64,000 bases of DNA from Pelagibacterium nitratireducens (GCF_037044555.1 NZ_CP146275.1:2708501-2772500), one strand, 5' to 3'; shown: positions 19,141 to 28,333, numbered from the stretch's first letter. Translations and numbers: made by a program. Notes: generated by a model from the sequence alone, not told the origin.

Positions 19141-19926
19141 CTAGATGCTGGCGATCAGCCCGCCATCCACGCGGATGACCGAACCGGTGAGATAGGACGC
19201 CCTGGCGCTCGCCATGAACGCGACCATATCCCCATACTCGCCCGGATCGCCATAACGGCCAAGCGCAATGGACGCGGTGCTTTCGGCCGAGACATCTTCG
19301 ACGCTGCGGCCCTCGCGCTTGGCCTTTTGTTCGTCGAGAAAGGTTATCCGCCCCGTGGCGATGCGGCCGGGCAGAACGATGTTGGCAGTGATGCCATCTT
19401 TGCCCACTTCGCGGGCCAGGGTTTTGGACCAGCCCACCAGCGAAAGGCGCAGAGCGTTGGACAGCCCGAGATTGGGAATGGGGGCAACAACGCCCGATGA
19501 GGTCGATGTGATGATCCGGCCCCATTTGCGTTCGCGCATACCGGGCAGCACCGCATCGGTGATGGCGATAACCGAAACGACCATCGAGCGGAAGAACTTC
19601 TCCCAATCCTCGGGCGCCTGTCCGGCAACCGGGGTGGGCGGAGGGCCGCCGGTATTGTTGACGAGGATATCGATCGGTCCGAGATCGGCCTCGACCGATC
19701 CGATATGGGCCGGGATGGCCTCAAGATCGGCCAGATCCCAGACCAGCGCCTTTGCGACCCCGCCCTGACCGGTTATGGCATCGACGGTTGCCTGCGCGGC
19801 CTGGGCATTGATATCGGCAACGGCGACTTTGGTGCCCTCGGCGGCCAGGGACCGGGCAATTGCACCACCGAGCCCGCCACCGGCACCGAACACAAGTGCT
19901 GTCTTGTCAGAAATTCCCAAGTCCAT
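19141..19926 (-). CDS. Atypical SDR oxidoreductase lacking the Tyr-x3-Lys motif
   Basis: A 261-residue Rossmann-fold protein with the cofactor motif GAGGGLGG (about residues 14-21) and NNTGG in place of NNAG. Where classical SDRs have YxxxK, this protein reads GLSNALR, so Tyr and Lys are both missing. Similar sequences form an SDR subfamily with LSNxxR in that place. Redox activity is therefore uncertain. It lies between the transporter and RraA genes on the same strand, so it is probably part of the catabolic operon. Confidence 0.8.
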   Translation of the reverse strand: MDLGISDKTALVFGAGGGLGGAIARSLAAEGTKVAVADINAQAAQATVDAITGQGGVAKALVWDLADLEAIPAHIGSVEADLGPIDILVNNTGGPPPTPVAGQAPEDWEKFFRSMVVSVIAITDAVLPGMRERKWGRIITSTSSGVVAPIPNLGLSNALRLSLVGWSKTLAREVGKDGITANIVLPGRIATGRITFLDEQKAKREGRSVEDVSAESTASIALGRYGDPGEYGDMVAFMASARASYLTGSVIRVDGGLIASI

Positions 19927-20000
19927 TTCGTTCTCCGTTAAAGGATTGATTGGTGGATGGCGTTGGCCAACCCTCCGGGGTCTGCAACCGGCCGAAACGA

Positions 20001-21971
20001 CTAGCCACCGAGCCAGTAGGGAGCATCGAGCGAACGCGGAACAAGACCCGGCGGATAGGCGAGATACAAGAACTCAGAAAGCGCTCCCAATACCGCCAAA
20101 AGGCAAACGCCGGCCACGACCGACCTCCAGATCGGCACCCCGCCCACAAACCGCAGATAGGCGAACGTGAAGGCAAAGGCCGCGAGCGGAAACCCGATCA
20201 CATAGCCCAGCACCGCGAAACCGACGAGCCAGGCCATCGGCCAGAGAAAGGAGTTGTCGGTCGGATTGGTGATCGCGGTATCGGCGAGTTCGGGAACCGA
20301 TGGCTTTGACGAAAGCTGCTGGATTATCACAAGTCCGGTGAGGACGAGCCCGCCGATGGCGACGGAAGTCGGGAAGATGCGCGCCATAAAGCCGAAATGC
20401 ATCGTCGAGACCAGCATCACGCCGCACGCCAAAAAAGCAAGGGCCGAGACGGCGATCTGGGAGTTCCGGGTCCGCAGCAGTTCGGGCGGATTGTCCTTTT
20501 TGGCCTCCTTGCGCCTCTGGATAAAGGTCACCACAATCACGCCGATCGAGAGCGCCATGAGCACCAGCGCAATGGGACGCTCGAAGATCGAAGCGCCATA
20601 GACCTGAACCGCCTGGTAGATCGAGGTTTCAAGCCTTGCCGACAGCACGAAGCCGATCAGCAGCGCAGCACGCGACCAGCCATAGCGGAGCATCAGAACA
20701 CCGAGAACGCCGAGCACGATGAGAACCACCACGTCCTCCCAGGCCCGTGTGGCCTGAAACGCGGCAAATACGACGACAACCAGCACGAATGGGCCGATAA
20801 AGGCGTATCTGATGGTCGAGAGCATGGCGACCGGGCGCGTCAAGGCGATGCAGGCGAGCGTCACGAGAATGTTCCCAATGGCGAGGGACCAGATTATCGT
20901 GAAGGTCAGGTCGAGATCGTCCCGGATCATGCCCACGCCCGGCTCGATGCCGATCAGAACGAACCCGCCCAGAAGTACCGCCATGGCGCCCGAGCCGGGA
21001 ATGCCGAACAGCAGGGTCGGGATCAGCGCGCCGCCTTCCTTGGCGTTATTGGCCGATTCAGGAGCAATGACCCCTCTGATATCGCCATTGCCGAATGAAT
21101 CTCGGTCCTTCGATGTCTGGACCACATGTCCGTAGGCGATCCAGTCGACAACCGAGCCGCCAAGGCCGGGCAGCGCACCGACCATGCTGCCTATTGCCGA
21201 GCACCGCAGGACGATCCACCAGTTCCTGATGGTGTCGCGCACGCCATCGAGCATGCCCGAGCCAAGCTGCTGTTTTTCCGAAATGGCCCGATCGCGCCGC
21301 AACAGGTCGAGCACTTCGGGGACCGCGAACATGGAAAGGCCGACAATGACCAGTGGAATGCCGGCGCTCAGATAGGTGGAGCCGAAAGTGGCCCGCAAGT
21401 CGCCGGTTGCCGGGGCCGCGCCGATCGAGCCCAGCAAAAGGCCGAGACAGCACGAGGCAAGCCCCTTGAAAACACTGCGTCCGGTCAGGATCCCGACCAT
21501 CGAGATGCCGAACACGACGAGGAAAAGCTGTTCGGCAAAGCCGAATTGCAAGATGATCGGACGAATGCCGAAAATGGCGACCGAGAGGAGCGTCGCGCCG
21601 ATCAGCCCGCCCATCATGGACGCGGCAAAGCCAGCGCCGAGCGCCCGCGCGCCTTCGCCTTTCTTGGCCAGCGGAAACCCGTCGACAACGGTGGCCTGAG
21701 AACCACTGGTGCCCGGTATGCCCATGAGAACGGCGGGGAAAGTATCGGAGGTGGCCGTGGCCGACAGCATGCCCACCATCATGGCAAGGGCAAGCGAGGG
21801 CTCCATGCCGAACACGTAGGGCAAAAGGATGGTCAGTCCGGCGATCCCGCCCAGTCCGGGCAGAATCCCGATCAAGAGCCCGAACAGAACCCCACCTGTC
21901 AGGTAGGCGAAATGCAGCGGGTCGAAGAGCTGAACGAGAGCCGAAATAACGACTGTATCGACGGATTCCAT
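20001..21971 (-). CDS. TctA-TctB fused tripartite tricarboxylate transporter permease
   Basis: A 656-residue polytopic protein. Residues about 1-500 are the large TctA permease, with the GILPGLGGIAGLTILLP segment near residue 35 and its internal counterpart GALPGLGGSVVDW near residue 270. The C-terminal 140 residues resemble the four-helix TctB subunit. TctA and TctB are normally separate genes, and no free tctB lies in the cluster. With TctC it should take up a carboxylate driven by an ion gradient. It is 94 bases downstream of tctC. Confidence 0.88.
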   Translation of the reverse strand: MESVDTVVISALVQLFDPLHFAYLTGGVLFGLLIGILPGLGGIAGLTILLPYVFGMEPSLALAMMVGMLSATATSDTFPAVLMGIPGTSGSQATVVDGFPLAKKGEGARALGAGFAASMMGGLIGATLLSVAIFGIRPIILQFGFAEQLFLVVFGISMVGILTGRSVFKGLASCCLGLLLGSIGAAPATGDLRATFGSTYLSAGIPLVIVGLSMFAVPEVLDLLRRDRAISEKQQLGSGMLDGVRDTIRNWWIVLRCSAIGSMVGALPGLGGSVVDWIAYGHVVQTSKDRDSFGNGDIRGVIAPESANNAKEGGALIPTLLFGIPGSGAMAVLLGGFVLIGIEPGVGMIRDDLDLTFTIIWSLAIGNILVTLACIALTRPVAMLSTIRYAFIGPFVLVVVVFAAFQATRAWEDVVVLIVLGVLGVLMLRYGWSRAALLIGFVLSARLETSIYQAVQVYGASIFERPIALVLMALSIGVIVVTFIQRRKEAKKDNPPELLRTRNSQIAVSALAFLACGVMLVSTMHFGFMARIFPTSVAIGGLVLTGLVIIQQLSSKPSVPELADTAITNPTDNSFLWPMAWLVGFAVLGYVIGFPLAAFAFTFAYLRFVGGVPIWRSVVAGVCLLAVLGALSEFLYLAYPPGLVPRSLDAPYWLGG

Positions 21972-22065
21972 GGTATCGCTCCCTCACAATTCCGGACCGA
22001 AGCGGAACCGTGCGATGATCGAAAAATGACCGGCACCGATAGTGACGGTGCCGGTCTGTCTGGTC

Positions 22066-23160
22066 CTAGAGCGAGACGTCGTATGTCTCGACCAACCAGT
22101 TGCGCAGCCACTCCCGGGATTCGGAATCGAACTGCAGGCTCTGCTGCCAACGGTCCGCAGCTTCCTGACCATAAAGCGTCGGATAACCGCCCGTAAGCGA
22201 CTCGATCGCTTCGATATAGGCCGGATCCTGGGTCATGGCCTCGGCGGCCTGCCGATAGGCTTCGACGATCTCGGGCGATGTGCCCCTGGGCAGCTGGACA
22301 GACTTGGACGCCATCACGCGGCTGAAGAACATGGTCTGCCAGGCGTCGTATGCCGGTCCGGACGGCGCTTCACCGGTCACCGTTTCAACGGTTTCGGGAA
22401 AGGTCGGCAGATCCGGGAAAGCGGGATCGACCACATGGTCGCCCGATGCGTCCACATACCCCATCGTATAAATCGGCTTGGCAATGCCCGCTTCGACCAT
22501 CGGCTCGACATAGGTGCTGTAAGCAAGCGGATTGTCGTAGCTGATCTGGATTTCACCGCGTTCAAATGCCTGCTTGGCATCGCCGCGCTGCAGCCCGAAC
22601 ACCGGCTCGACATCAAGCCCGAGAATGTGAAACTCGATTAGCTGGACAAGATCGGCCGATGTCGGGGTGTGCGCCCCGCTGCGGATCGGGGTATCGAGAA
22701 TTGAGGGCAGTTCCTCGGCAGACTCGATTCCAAGCTCCTCGCGCACATAGACCATCATGCCCAGGGGATTGACCACCACCGGCGTCATCTGGGTCAGATC
22801 ATAGTTCACCCGCGAATCCTGGAGCAGATAGTTCATCTGCGTCGAGGTCGAGGTGACCAGAAGCATGGTGCCGTCCGTATCCGCGTTGGCATCGAAATTG
22901 TTGGTTCCGGCAATGGCGCCCGCACCCGGCTCGTTGCGCACGATCACCGTGGGGTTGCCCGGAAGATGGGGTTGAAGGTACTTGGCGATGAGCCGGCCAT
23001 AAGCATCTGCCGAGCCACCGGGTGAATAGGGCAGAACCACTTCCACACGTTCACCGCGCAGCGTGAAGTCCTGTCCATAGGCGGCCGTGACGGCTGTCGC
23101 CGAAACCCCGCCTGAAACCATTGCCGCAATGGCAAGGCCGATCGTCTTGGATTTGGTCAT
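22066..23160 (-). CDS. TctC-like periplasmic substrate-binding protein
   Basis: A 364-residue Bug/TctC-family receptor with an N-terminal signal peptide (AIAAMVSGGVSATAVTAAYGQ). Family features are VEVVLPYSPGGSADAYGRLIAKYL and VIVRNEPGAGAIAGTNNF. It is longer than the usual 320-330 residues, with extra segments in the second lobe. It should deliver a carboxylate substrate to the TctA-B permease encoded next. It is part of the minus-strand operon, 87 bases after the lyase gene. Confidence 0.88.
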   Translation of the reverse strand: MTKSKTIGLAIAAMVSGGVSATAVTAAYGQDFTLRGERVEVVLPYSPGGSADAYGRLIAKYLQPHLPGNPTVIVRNEPGAGAIAGTNNFDANADTDGTMLLVTSTSTQMNYLLQDSRVNYDLTQMTPVVVNPLGMMVYVREELGIESAEELPSILDTPIRSGAHTPTSADLVQLIEFHILGLDVEPVFGLQRGDAKQAFERGEIQISYDNPLAYSTYVEPMVEAGIAKPIYTMGYVDASGDHVVDPAFPDLPTFPETVETVTGEAPSGPAYDAWQTMFFSRVMASKSVQLPRGTSPEIVEAYRQAAEAMTQDPAYIEAIESLTGGYPTLYGQEAADRWQQSLQFDSESREWLRNWLVETYDVSL

Positions 23161-23247
23161 CTTCTCTCCTCCATTTCATTCTCAATTTTGCCGCCCCGAG
23201 ACGGGGCGACTGTCTTCTCCACTGGCGGGGCCAGCGGAAACTCGATT

Positions 23248-24123
23248 TCAGCGCGCCAACGCCACGATCCGGCGGGCCCGGGCAGCGACCGGCGCATCGA
23301 TCATGCGGCCGTTGACTTCAACAGCGCCCCGTCCCGCCCGTGTGGCCGCTTCGAGCGCCTCGACGATCTGCCGGGCATCTGCGATTTCGGCTTCGGTCGG
23401 CGCGAAGGCCGTTTTGATCGGACCCACCTGTTTGGGGTGAATGCACGTTGCCCCCCAAAAGCCATAGCGGCGCGAATTGCGGGCCACCCGCAGCACATTT
23501 TCGGGATCGGCAAAATCGGCGATGCTGCCCATCAGGCCGAACGGGGCGATGCCCGCGGTGGCAGCGGCAAAGATCATCTGCTGACGCGGCCAGGCAAGTG
23601 TATCTTCACCCGAAGCGGCATGAATTTGTGCGGCGATGTCTTCGCCGCCCATTGCCATGCCGATGACCCTGTCGCTGGCCCCGGCGATTTCGCGCATCAT
23701 CCAGAACGCATCAAGGGACTCGACGAGCGGGAGCAGATAAAGCGGATGGCTGCGCTCAAAACGGGATTCATGCCGGTCGAGATAGTCGGCAAGGAGCGTG
23801 AGATGGGCCGGGCCTTCCACCTTGGCGACGACGACCGCGTCCGCATTTGCGGCCAGCGCCGCCTCGATATCGGCGATGCCCCATTCGATCTCGCGGTTGA
23901 TACGCACCAGAACGCTATTGCCCGTCTCCCGCACCAGGGCGGCGGCCTGAGGCAATTTGTGCCGGGCCTCCTCTTTCTGGGCAGCGGGAACCGCATCTTC
24001 GAGATCGAAAATGATGGCATCGGCCCCCACATGGGCCGCTTTTTGATGAAACTTGTCGACATGGGCGGGCACATACATGAGCGCGCGCCATTTTGCGGCA
24101 AGCTCGAGCCTTGTCTTATCCAT
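23248..24123 (-). CDS. CitE-like CoA-ester lyase (HpcH/HpaI family)
   Basis: A 291-residue TIM-barrel lyase of the citrate-lyase beta / malyl-CoA / citramalyl-CoA lyase family. Metal and substrate residues are visible: IFDLEDAVP, Arg in VRIN, Glu in PLVES, Asp in GGEDIAAQI, and CIHPKQV. Such enzymes split a CoA ester into acetyl-CoA plus an oxo acid. Beside a CoA-transferase and a MaoC-like hydratase, (S)-citramalyl-CoA to pyruvate plus acetyl-CoA is the likeliest reaction, but that is inference. Its start overlaps the CoA-transferase stop by 8 bases. Confidence 0.85.
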   Translation of the reverse strand: MDKTRLELAAKWRALMYVPAHVDKFHQKAAHVGADAIIFDLEDAVPAAQKEEARHKLPQAAALVRETGNSVLVRINREIEWGIADIEAALAANADAVVVAKVEGPAHLTLLADYLDRHESRFERSHPLYLLPLVESLDAFWMMREIAGASDRVIGMAMGGEDIAAQIHAASGEDTLAWPRQQMIFAAATAGIAPFGLMGSIADFADPENVLRVARNSRRYGFWGATCIHPKQVGPIKTAFAPTEAEIADARQIVEALEAATRAGRGAVEVNGRMIDAPVAARARRIVALAR

Positions 24124-25339
24124 TGTGCGATTCCTCCGCGTTGCGCCCGAAAACAGCCCCCGCCTGCCTCAGGGCAGCGATCCGGTTATCGGGGTAACCG
24201 AGGTCGCGCAGCACCTGGTCGGTGTCCTGCCCGATGTCGGGCGCCGGAACAGATGGCTTTTCCCAATTCTTGGATGTGCGGTTTGGCAGCCGCATATCGG
24301 TGAGCCTGCCTTCGACCGGGTGGTCGAGCGTGTCGAAAAACTCAACGGCCGAAAGCTGATCGTCGGCCATCAGGCTCTCGAACGTGTGACACGGCATGGC
24401 CGGCACGTCCGTCCTGTCGAAAATTTCGAGCCAATGCGCGCTCGTCTGCCGGGCCAATGCGGCGTCGCGCGTGGAAAGATAAAGATCGATATTCTTGAGC
24501 CGCGCCGAAACCGACGAGAAGCGGGGGTCGGTTTTCATGTCCGGGCGGTCGATGGCGTCGAACAGGGCAAAAGCCTGCTTGTCGGTGTTGGCCGACACAC
24601 AGATATAGCCGTCGCTTGTCCTGATGGGCTGGGTGAGCGGATTGAGGATACGGAGATCTCCGGTCGGCCCGTCTGAACCTGTAAAGACCTTTTGACCCAT
24701 ATGCTCGGACAGGATGAAATCGGCCATGTTTTCGAACATGGGCACTTCGATCGACTGGCCCTCCCCGGTCATGCGCCGGTGCAAAAGGGCCAGCAACACC
24801 ATCTGAACCGCAATAAAGCCCACGATGTGATCGGTGATGGTCAGCGGGACGTAGCGCGGCGTTCCCTCCATGCGGGCAAAGGTATCGGCGAACCCGCTCG
24901 CGCCCTGCACGATCGTATCGTAGGCGGGTTTGCCCGCGTAGGGGCCTCTCTGATCGAACCCCACGATGGAGCAATGGATGACGTCCGGCCTGATGGCGCT
25001 GACCGAGGCGTAGTCCAGCCCCAGCTTGACCAGTGCATTGTGGCGCATGTTCGTGATGACGATATCGGACTGGGCGATAAGATCCCGCATCAAGGCCTGG
25101 GCCTCGGGATGCTTAAGATCGATGCCCAGCGAGCGCTTGTTGCGATTGAAATTGAGGTATTTGGGCGAAAAGCGGCCCGATGAGGACACACCGCCCAGCG
25201 TGCGGATCAAATCCCCGCCTTCGGGCTCGACCTTGATGACGTCGGCCCCGTAGTCGGCCAGCCAACGGGTCGCCACCGGCCCGACAATCACGGAGGTCAG
25301 ATCGAGGACCTTGATGCCCTTGAGGGGAAGCTGGCTCAT
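24116..25339 (-). CDS. CaiB/BaiF family III CoA-transferase
   Basis: A 407-residue family III CoA-transferase with the N-terminal GIKVLDLTSVIVGPVATRWLADYGADVIKVE layout (described only in outline), LKHPEAQALMRDLIAQSDIVI, and the catalytic Asp in PAYDTIVQGASGF. It would activate a carboxylic acid by moving CoA from a donor such as succinyl-CoA. The start is the ATG at 25339 (MSQLP), which overlaps the upstream stop as ATGA. P. aeruginosa Ict (itaconate CoA-transferase) belongs to the same family. Confidence 0.85.
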   Translation of the reverse strand: MSQLPLKGIKVLDLTSVIVGPVATRWLADYGADVIKVEPEGGDLIRTLGGVSSSGRFSPKYLNFNRNKRSLGIDLKHPEAQALMRDLIAQSDIVITNMRHNALVKLGLDYASVSAIRPDVIHCSIVGFDQRGPYAGKPAYDTIVQGASGFADTFARMEGTPRYVPLTITDHIVGFIAVQMVLLALLHRRMTGEGQSIEVPMFENMADFILSEHMGQKVFTGSDGPTGDLRILNPLTQPIRTSDGYICVSANTDKQAFALFDAIDRPDMKTDPRFSSVSARLKNIDLYLSTRDAALARQTSAHWLEIFDRTDVPAMPCHTFESLMADDQLSAVEFFDTLDHPVEGRLTDMRLPNRTSKNWEKPSVPAPDIGQDTDQVLRDLGYPDNRIAALRQAGAVFGRNAEESHNG

Positions 25340-26208
25340 TGGGCAGGCCCCCAGACCAGTTGGGCCTGTGCGCATTCCGCACCGTCCCCGTCAACGGCGA
25401 TGAATTCTGCGGTGGCCTCGCCTGTCCGGCGTCCCCAGATCCGGACGGGCCTGTCCACGAACAACGGCTTTTTGTTGCGCACGCTGAATTCGCTCAGCCG
25501 CCCGGGCCGAACCTGGCGGGCGAATTTCAGCATCATGATTGCCGTCAGCCCGCCATTGACCACCCGGTCGGGATAGCCCTCGACGTCGCGGGCGTAATCG
25601 TTGTCGTAATGGATGCGGTGGCCGTTGAAGGTGACCGCAGAATAGCGGAACAGCAGCGCGGCATCGGGGGTATAACCCATATGCCAGGTGTAGTCCGCTT
25701 CGAGCGGATGAACGGGTGGCGCCTGGGTTGGGGCCGTGCCCTTGGGGTCCTCACGATAGACGATCTGCTGCTCTTCGGTGACAGCCAGGCCGCGCGGGCC
25801 GACAAAATCATGCACCACCTTCACGAAAGCCAACAGCCCCGACCGTCCCTCCTTGGGGACCACATCTTCGATCCGTGAAACCCGCGTTACGGCATCGCCG
25901 ATCAGCAGGGGCTGGTGGAAAACGACCCGGCGGGAGGCGAACATGCGTCTTGGCAATGGCAGGGCCGGCAGAAATTCTCCGGTCTGAGGATGTCCATCCC
26001 GGCCGAGCCCCGACGTCGGAGCCAAAGGCGGGAACAGAATGACGTGCCAGCCCTCGGGCAATTCGGTGCCGTGCGCGAACCCTTGGGCGGGCAGATCAAG
26101 CGTTGCCGCGAGCCTGCGCGCCGCCTGGCCCGTAACCTCGTCCTCGGCCCGCTCCTCGCGTCCGACCCATTGGCTTGCGCTCACACCGATTGATGCGAGA
26201 TCCGGCAT
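25336..26208 (-). CDS. MaoC/FAS1-type hydratase, 3-methylfumaryl-CoA hydratase-like
   Basis: A 290-residue hot-dog-fold protein with an N-terminal FAS1-like dehydratase half and a MaoC-like second half. FNGHRIHYDNDYARDVEGYP near residue 195 contains the hydratase Asp/His-type active site. The length and layout match the mesaconyl-C4-CoA / 3-methylfumaryl-CoA and itaconyl-CoA hydratase group. It is the first enzyme gene of the operon. A GGGAGGAGG ribosome site precedes the ATG, and a LysR-type dyad lies 72 bases upstream of the start codon. Confidence 0.75.
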   Translation of the reverse strand: MPDLASIGVSASQWVGREERAEDEVTGQAARRLAATLDLPAQGFAHGTELPEGWHVILFPPLAPTSGLGRDGHPQTGEFLPALPLPRRMFASRRVVFHQPLLIGDAVTRVSRIEDVVPKEGRSGLLAFVKVVHDFVGPRGLAVTEEQQIVYREDPKGTAPTQAPPVHPLEADYTWHMGYTPDAALLFRYSAVTFNGHRIHYDNDYARDVEGYPDRVVNGGLTAIMMLKFARQVRPGRLSEFSVRNKKPLFVDRPVRIWGRRTGEATAEFIAVDGDGAECAQAQLVWGPAQ

Positions 26209-26279
26209 ATCGCCTCCTCCCTCTTTGTAACCTGAGGGACCTTAGGCGTGACGCATTCCCACACACAACTGCATTAAAC

Positions 26280-26303
26280 TGCACAATTGCAAACTTTTGT
26301 GCA
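26280..26303. promoter_or_regulatory. LysR-type operator dyad upstream of the catabolic operon
   Basis: A perfect 7-bp inverted repeat, TGCACAA and TTGTGCA, with a 10-base spacer that fits the T-N11-A rule of LysR boxes. It lies between the LysR gene stop (26313) and the first enzyme gene start (26208). A further partial half-site (CAACTGCA) follows on the operon side. Confidence 0.65.
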
Positions 26304-26312
26304 TCAATACAT

Positions 26313-27212
26313 TCAGGACTGACCGCTGCGGAAACGCGCGAGGATCATGGACCGAAGCTGATTGACGAGCGGTGAGAGCGGTCGGTCGTTGCGGCGCAAA
26401 AGCCCGATCGAGCGCGACACTTTGGGCCCTTCCACAGGGACGGCAACCACATTGGACAGCTTCTCGTCAGCGGCGATGCGGGGCAACACCGCCACGCCGA
26501 CGCCGCCGCCCGCAAGGCTCACTGCGGTGTGCAATTGCTGGACCTCATAGTCGAACTCGAAATCGATCCCGTGGGCTTCAAGGGCTTCCTCGACGACCCG
26601 GCGTGTGCCGGAAAGCTTGGCTATGGCAATCAACGGATAATCACGCAGTTCGGCCCAGGTGACAGATGGCCGCCGGGCCAGGGCGCTTTCGCGCGCCGTC
26701 CAGGCGACCAGCGGCTCGGAATAGAGAAAATCGGTCGCCAGATCGTAATGGTCGGCGCCTACGAAACTGATGCCGAAATCGGCCTTTTCGTTGCGAATGC
26801 TCTCGAGAATGCGCGTGGCCGAAACATCGAGCAGCTCGACCCGGACATCGGGGTGAACCTTGGCGAACTGTTCGAGGATTTTAGGCATGTGGAACGAGGC
26901 GACGGTGGCCAGGCAGGCAATCGTAATCCGCCGCTCGCCATAGCGGCCACGGTTGCGCAGATCGCTGAAAATCTCCTCGACCGCGCCGAGCATCTCCTGG
27001 GCACGGGGCAGAAATTCCGCCCCCAGACGTGTCAGAGTGACCTGCCGCGTCGTGCGGGTGATGAGCACAACGCCCAGCGATTCCTCGATCTTTTGAACAC
27101 GCCGGCTTACGGCCGTGGAGGTCAGATTGAGGCTTTCGGCGGCCTTGCGGAAACTGCCCTGTTCCGCGACGCTTATGAAAGCCTTGAGACCCAATACATC
27201 AAGCTTGTCCAC
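26313..27212 (-). CDS. LysR-family transcriptional regulator
   Basis: A 299-residue LysR regulator with an N-terminal winged helix (LKAFISVAEQGSFRKAAESL, then TSTAVSRRVQKIEESLG) and a periplasmic-binding-like effector domain from about residue 90. I prefer the GTG at 27212 (MDKLDVLGLKAF) because GGGGAA lies just upstream and LysR proteins usually start there; a TTG at 27224 would add four residues. Unusually it is upstream of and co-directional with its presumed target operon, with the operator dyad in the 104-bp gap. Confidence 0.88.
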   Translation of the reverse strand: MDKLDVLGLKAFISVAEQGSFRKAAESLNLTSTAVSRRVQKIEESLGVVLITRTTRQVTLTRLGAEFLPRAQEMLGAVEEIFSDLRNRGRYGERRITIACLATVASFHMPKILEQFAKVHPDVRVELLDVSATRILESIRNEKADFGISFVGADHYDLATDFLYSEPLVAWTARESALARRPSVTWAELRDYPLIAIAKLSGTRRVVEEALEAHGIDFEFDYEVQQLHTAVSLAGGGVGVAVLPRIAADEKLSNVVAVPVEGPKVSRSIGLLRRNDRPLSPLVNQLRSMILARFRSGQS

Positions 27213-27542
27213 CAAATTCCCCAAGCACAGGCCCAGATTTCGACTCCATCTGAAAGCAGGCGATCAGCGGAGCCATTTGTCATCGATACCACGGAGTCTG
27301 GCCAAGGGCGACTGCCCGGCGAAACGGGAAAGCGGGCGAATTTCCGATGGGATGGTGATCGGCACCATAAACCAGGGCCTGCGGAGAACCGGATGAGCCC
27401 CGGGCTCTCGCATGGCTTGTTTGCAGCCCATCCCGGGCTTATCAATGGCGATCTCGCCGTCACCCCTGTCCGGCTGCGAGCGCAACCCGGGGACATATCC
27501 GGCACAACGTGACGCGGCCTGAGTGATCCAAGGAGAATGAAG
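27213..27542. other. 330-bp divergent intergenic region without a recognisable gene
   Basis: This stretch lies between the LysR gene (minus) and the NmrA-like gene (plus). Frames on both strands give only unrecognisable translations. It may carry the promoters of both flanking genes, or be decayed coding sequence. I see no clear repeat or RNA structure. Confidence 0.4.
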
Positions 27543-28211
27543 ATGAAGGTCTTTGTTATCGGAATTGCCGGCGGCGTGGGCCACCGGCTCGCCAAAGCGC
27601 TCATTGCGAAAGGCGACGACGTAAGCGGCCCGGTCAGGCGCCCCGAACAGATCGATGCACTGGCCCAGGACGGCGTGCCGTCGTTTCAGGGCGACTTCCT
27701 TGCCATGTCGATCGACGAGCTCGCCCGGGCCATGGCGGGAAGCGACGCCATCGTGTTTACCGCAGGCGCGGGCGGAAAGGGCGGCGCGGCGGCCACCACC
27801 GCCATCGACGGCGAGGGTCCGGGCAAACTGGCCAAGGCGGCAATCGAGGCCGGCATCAAGCGCTTTGTGCTGGTTTCAGTCTTCCCCGAAGCCTGGCGCG
27901 AACGGCACATGAACGAGAGTTTCGAACACTACATGGTCCAAAAGAAAAGGGCCGAGATCGATCTCGTGCAATCGGATCTCGACTGGGTGATCCTGCGGCC
28001 CTCGGCCCTGACCAACGATCCGGGCACGGGGCTGGTCGATCTGGGCCTGGCACAAGTCCATCACGAGATCACCCGCGACGACGTGGCTGCGACCATTGTC
28101 GACCTGCTCGAAACGCCAAAAATCAGCCGCATCATTCTCGAGGTGACCGGCGGCAGCACGGCCATCGGCATGGCTGTCGAGGCCGTTGCCCGATCAGCCG
28201 CAAAGCCCTGA
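27543..28211 (+). CDS. NAD(P)-binding atypical SDR (NmrA/SDR_a5-like)
   Basis: A 222-residue Rossmann protein with the cofactor motif VIGIAGGVGHRLAKAL at the N-terminus and a second conserved segment DLDWVILRPSALTNDPGTG. This is the pattern of NAD(P)H-binding 'sugar epimerase-like' SDRs, whose substrates are mostly unknown. AAGGAG stands 7 bases before the ATG at 27543; an ATG at 27537 is too close to it. It is divergent from the LysR gene. Confidence 0.8.
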   Translation: MKVFVIGIAGGVGHRLAKALIAKGDDVSGPVRRPEQIDALAQDGVPSFQGDFLAMSIDELARAMAGSDAIVFTAGAGGKGGAAATTAIDGEGPGKLAKAAIEAGIKRFVLVSVFPEAWRERHMNESFEHYMVQKKRAEIDLVQSDLDWVILRPSALTNDPGTGLVDLGLAQVHHEITRDDVAATIVDLLETPKISRIILEVTGGSTAIGMAVEAVARSAAKP

Positions 28212-28333
28212 CCGCGAACTGAATTTTGCAAAAAAAGAACGCCGGCGCGATGCCCGAGATCAGGCGGCATGGGGGCGCCCCTGGTTGGAGCGTGCGAACG
28301 TTGAGACACCATGCGTTCGGGCGCGACAACGCG

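Noticed and set aside
27264..27604. Minus-strand frames in the LysR upstream gap
   Set aside because: Unrecognisable translations that overlap the NmrA-like gene start; no ribosome site.
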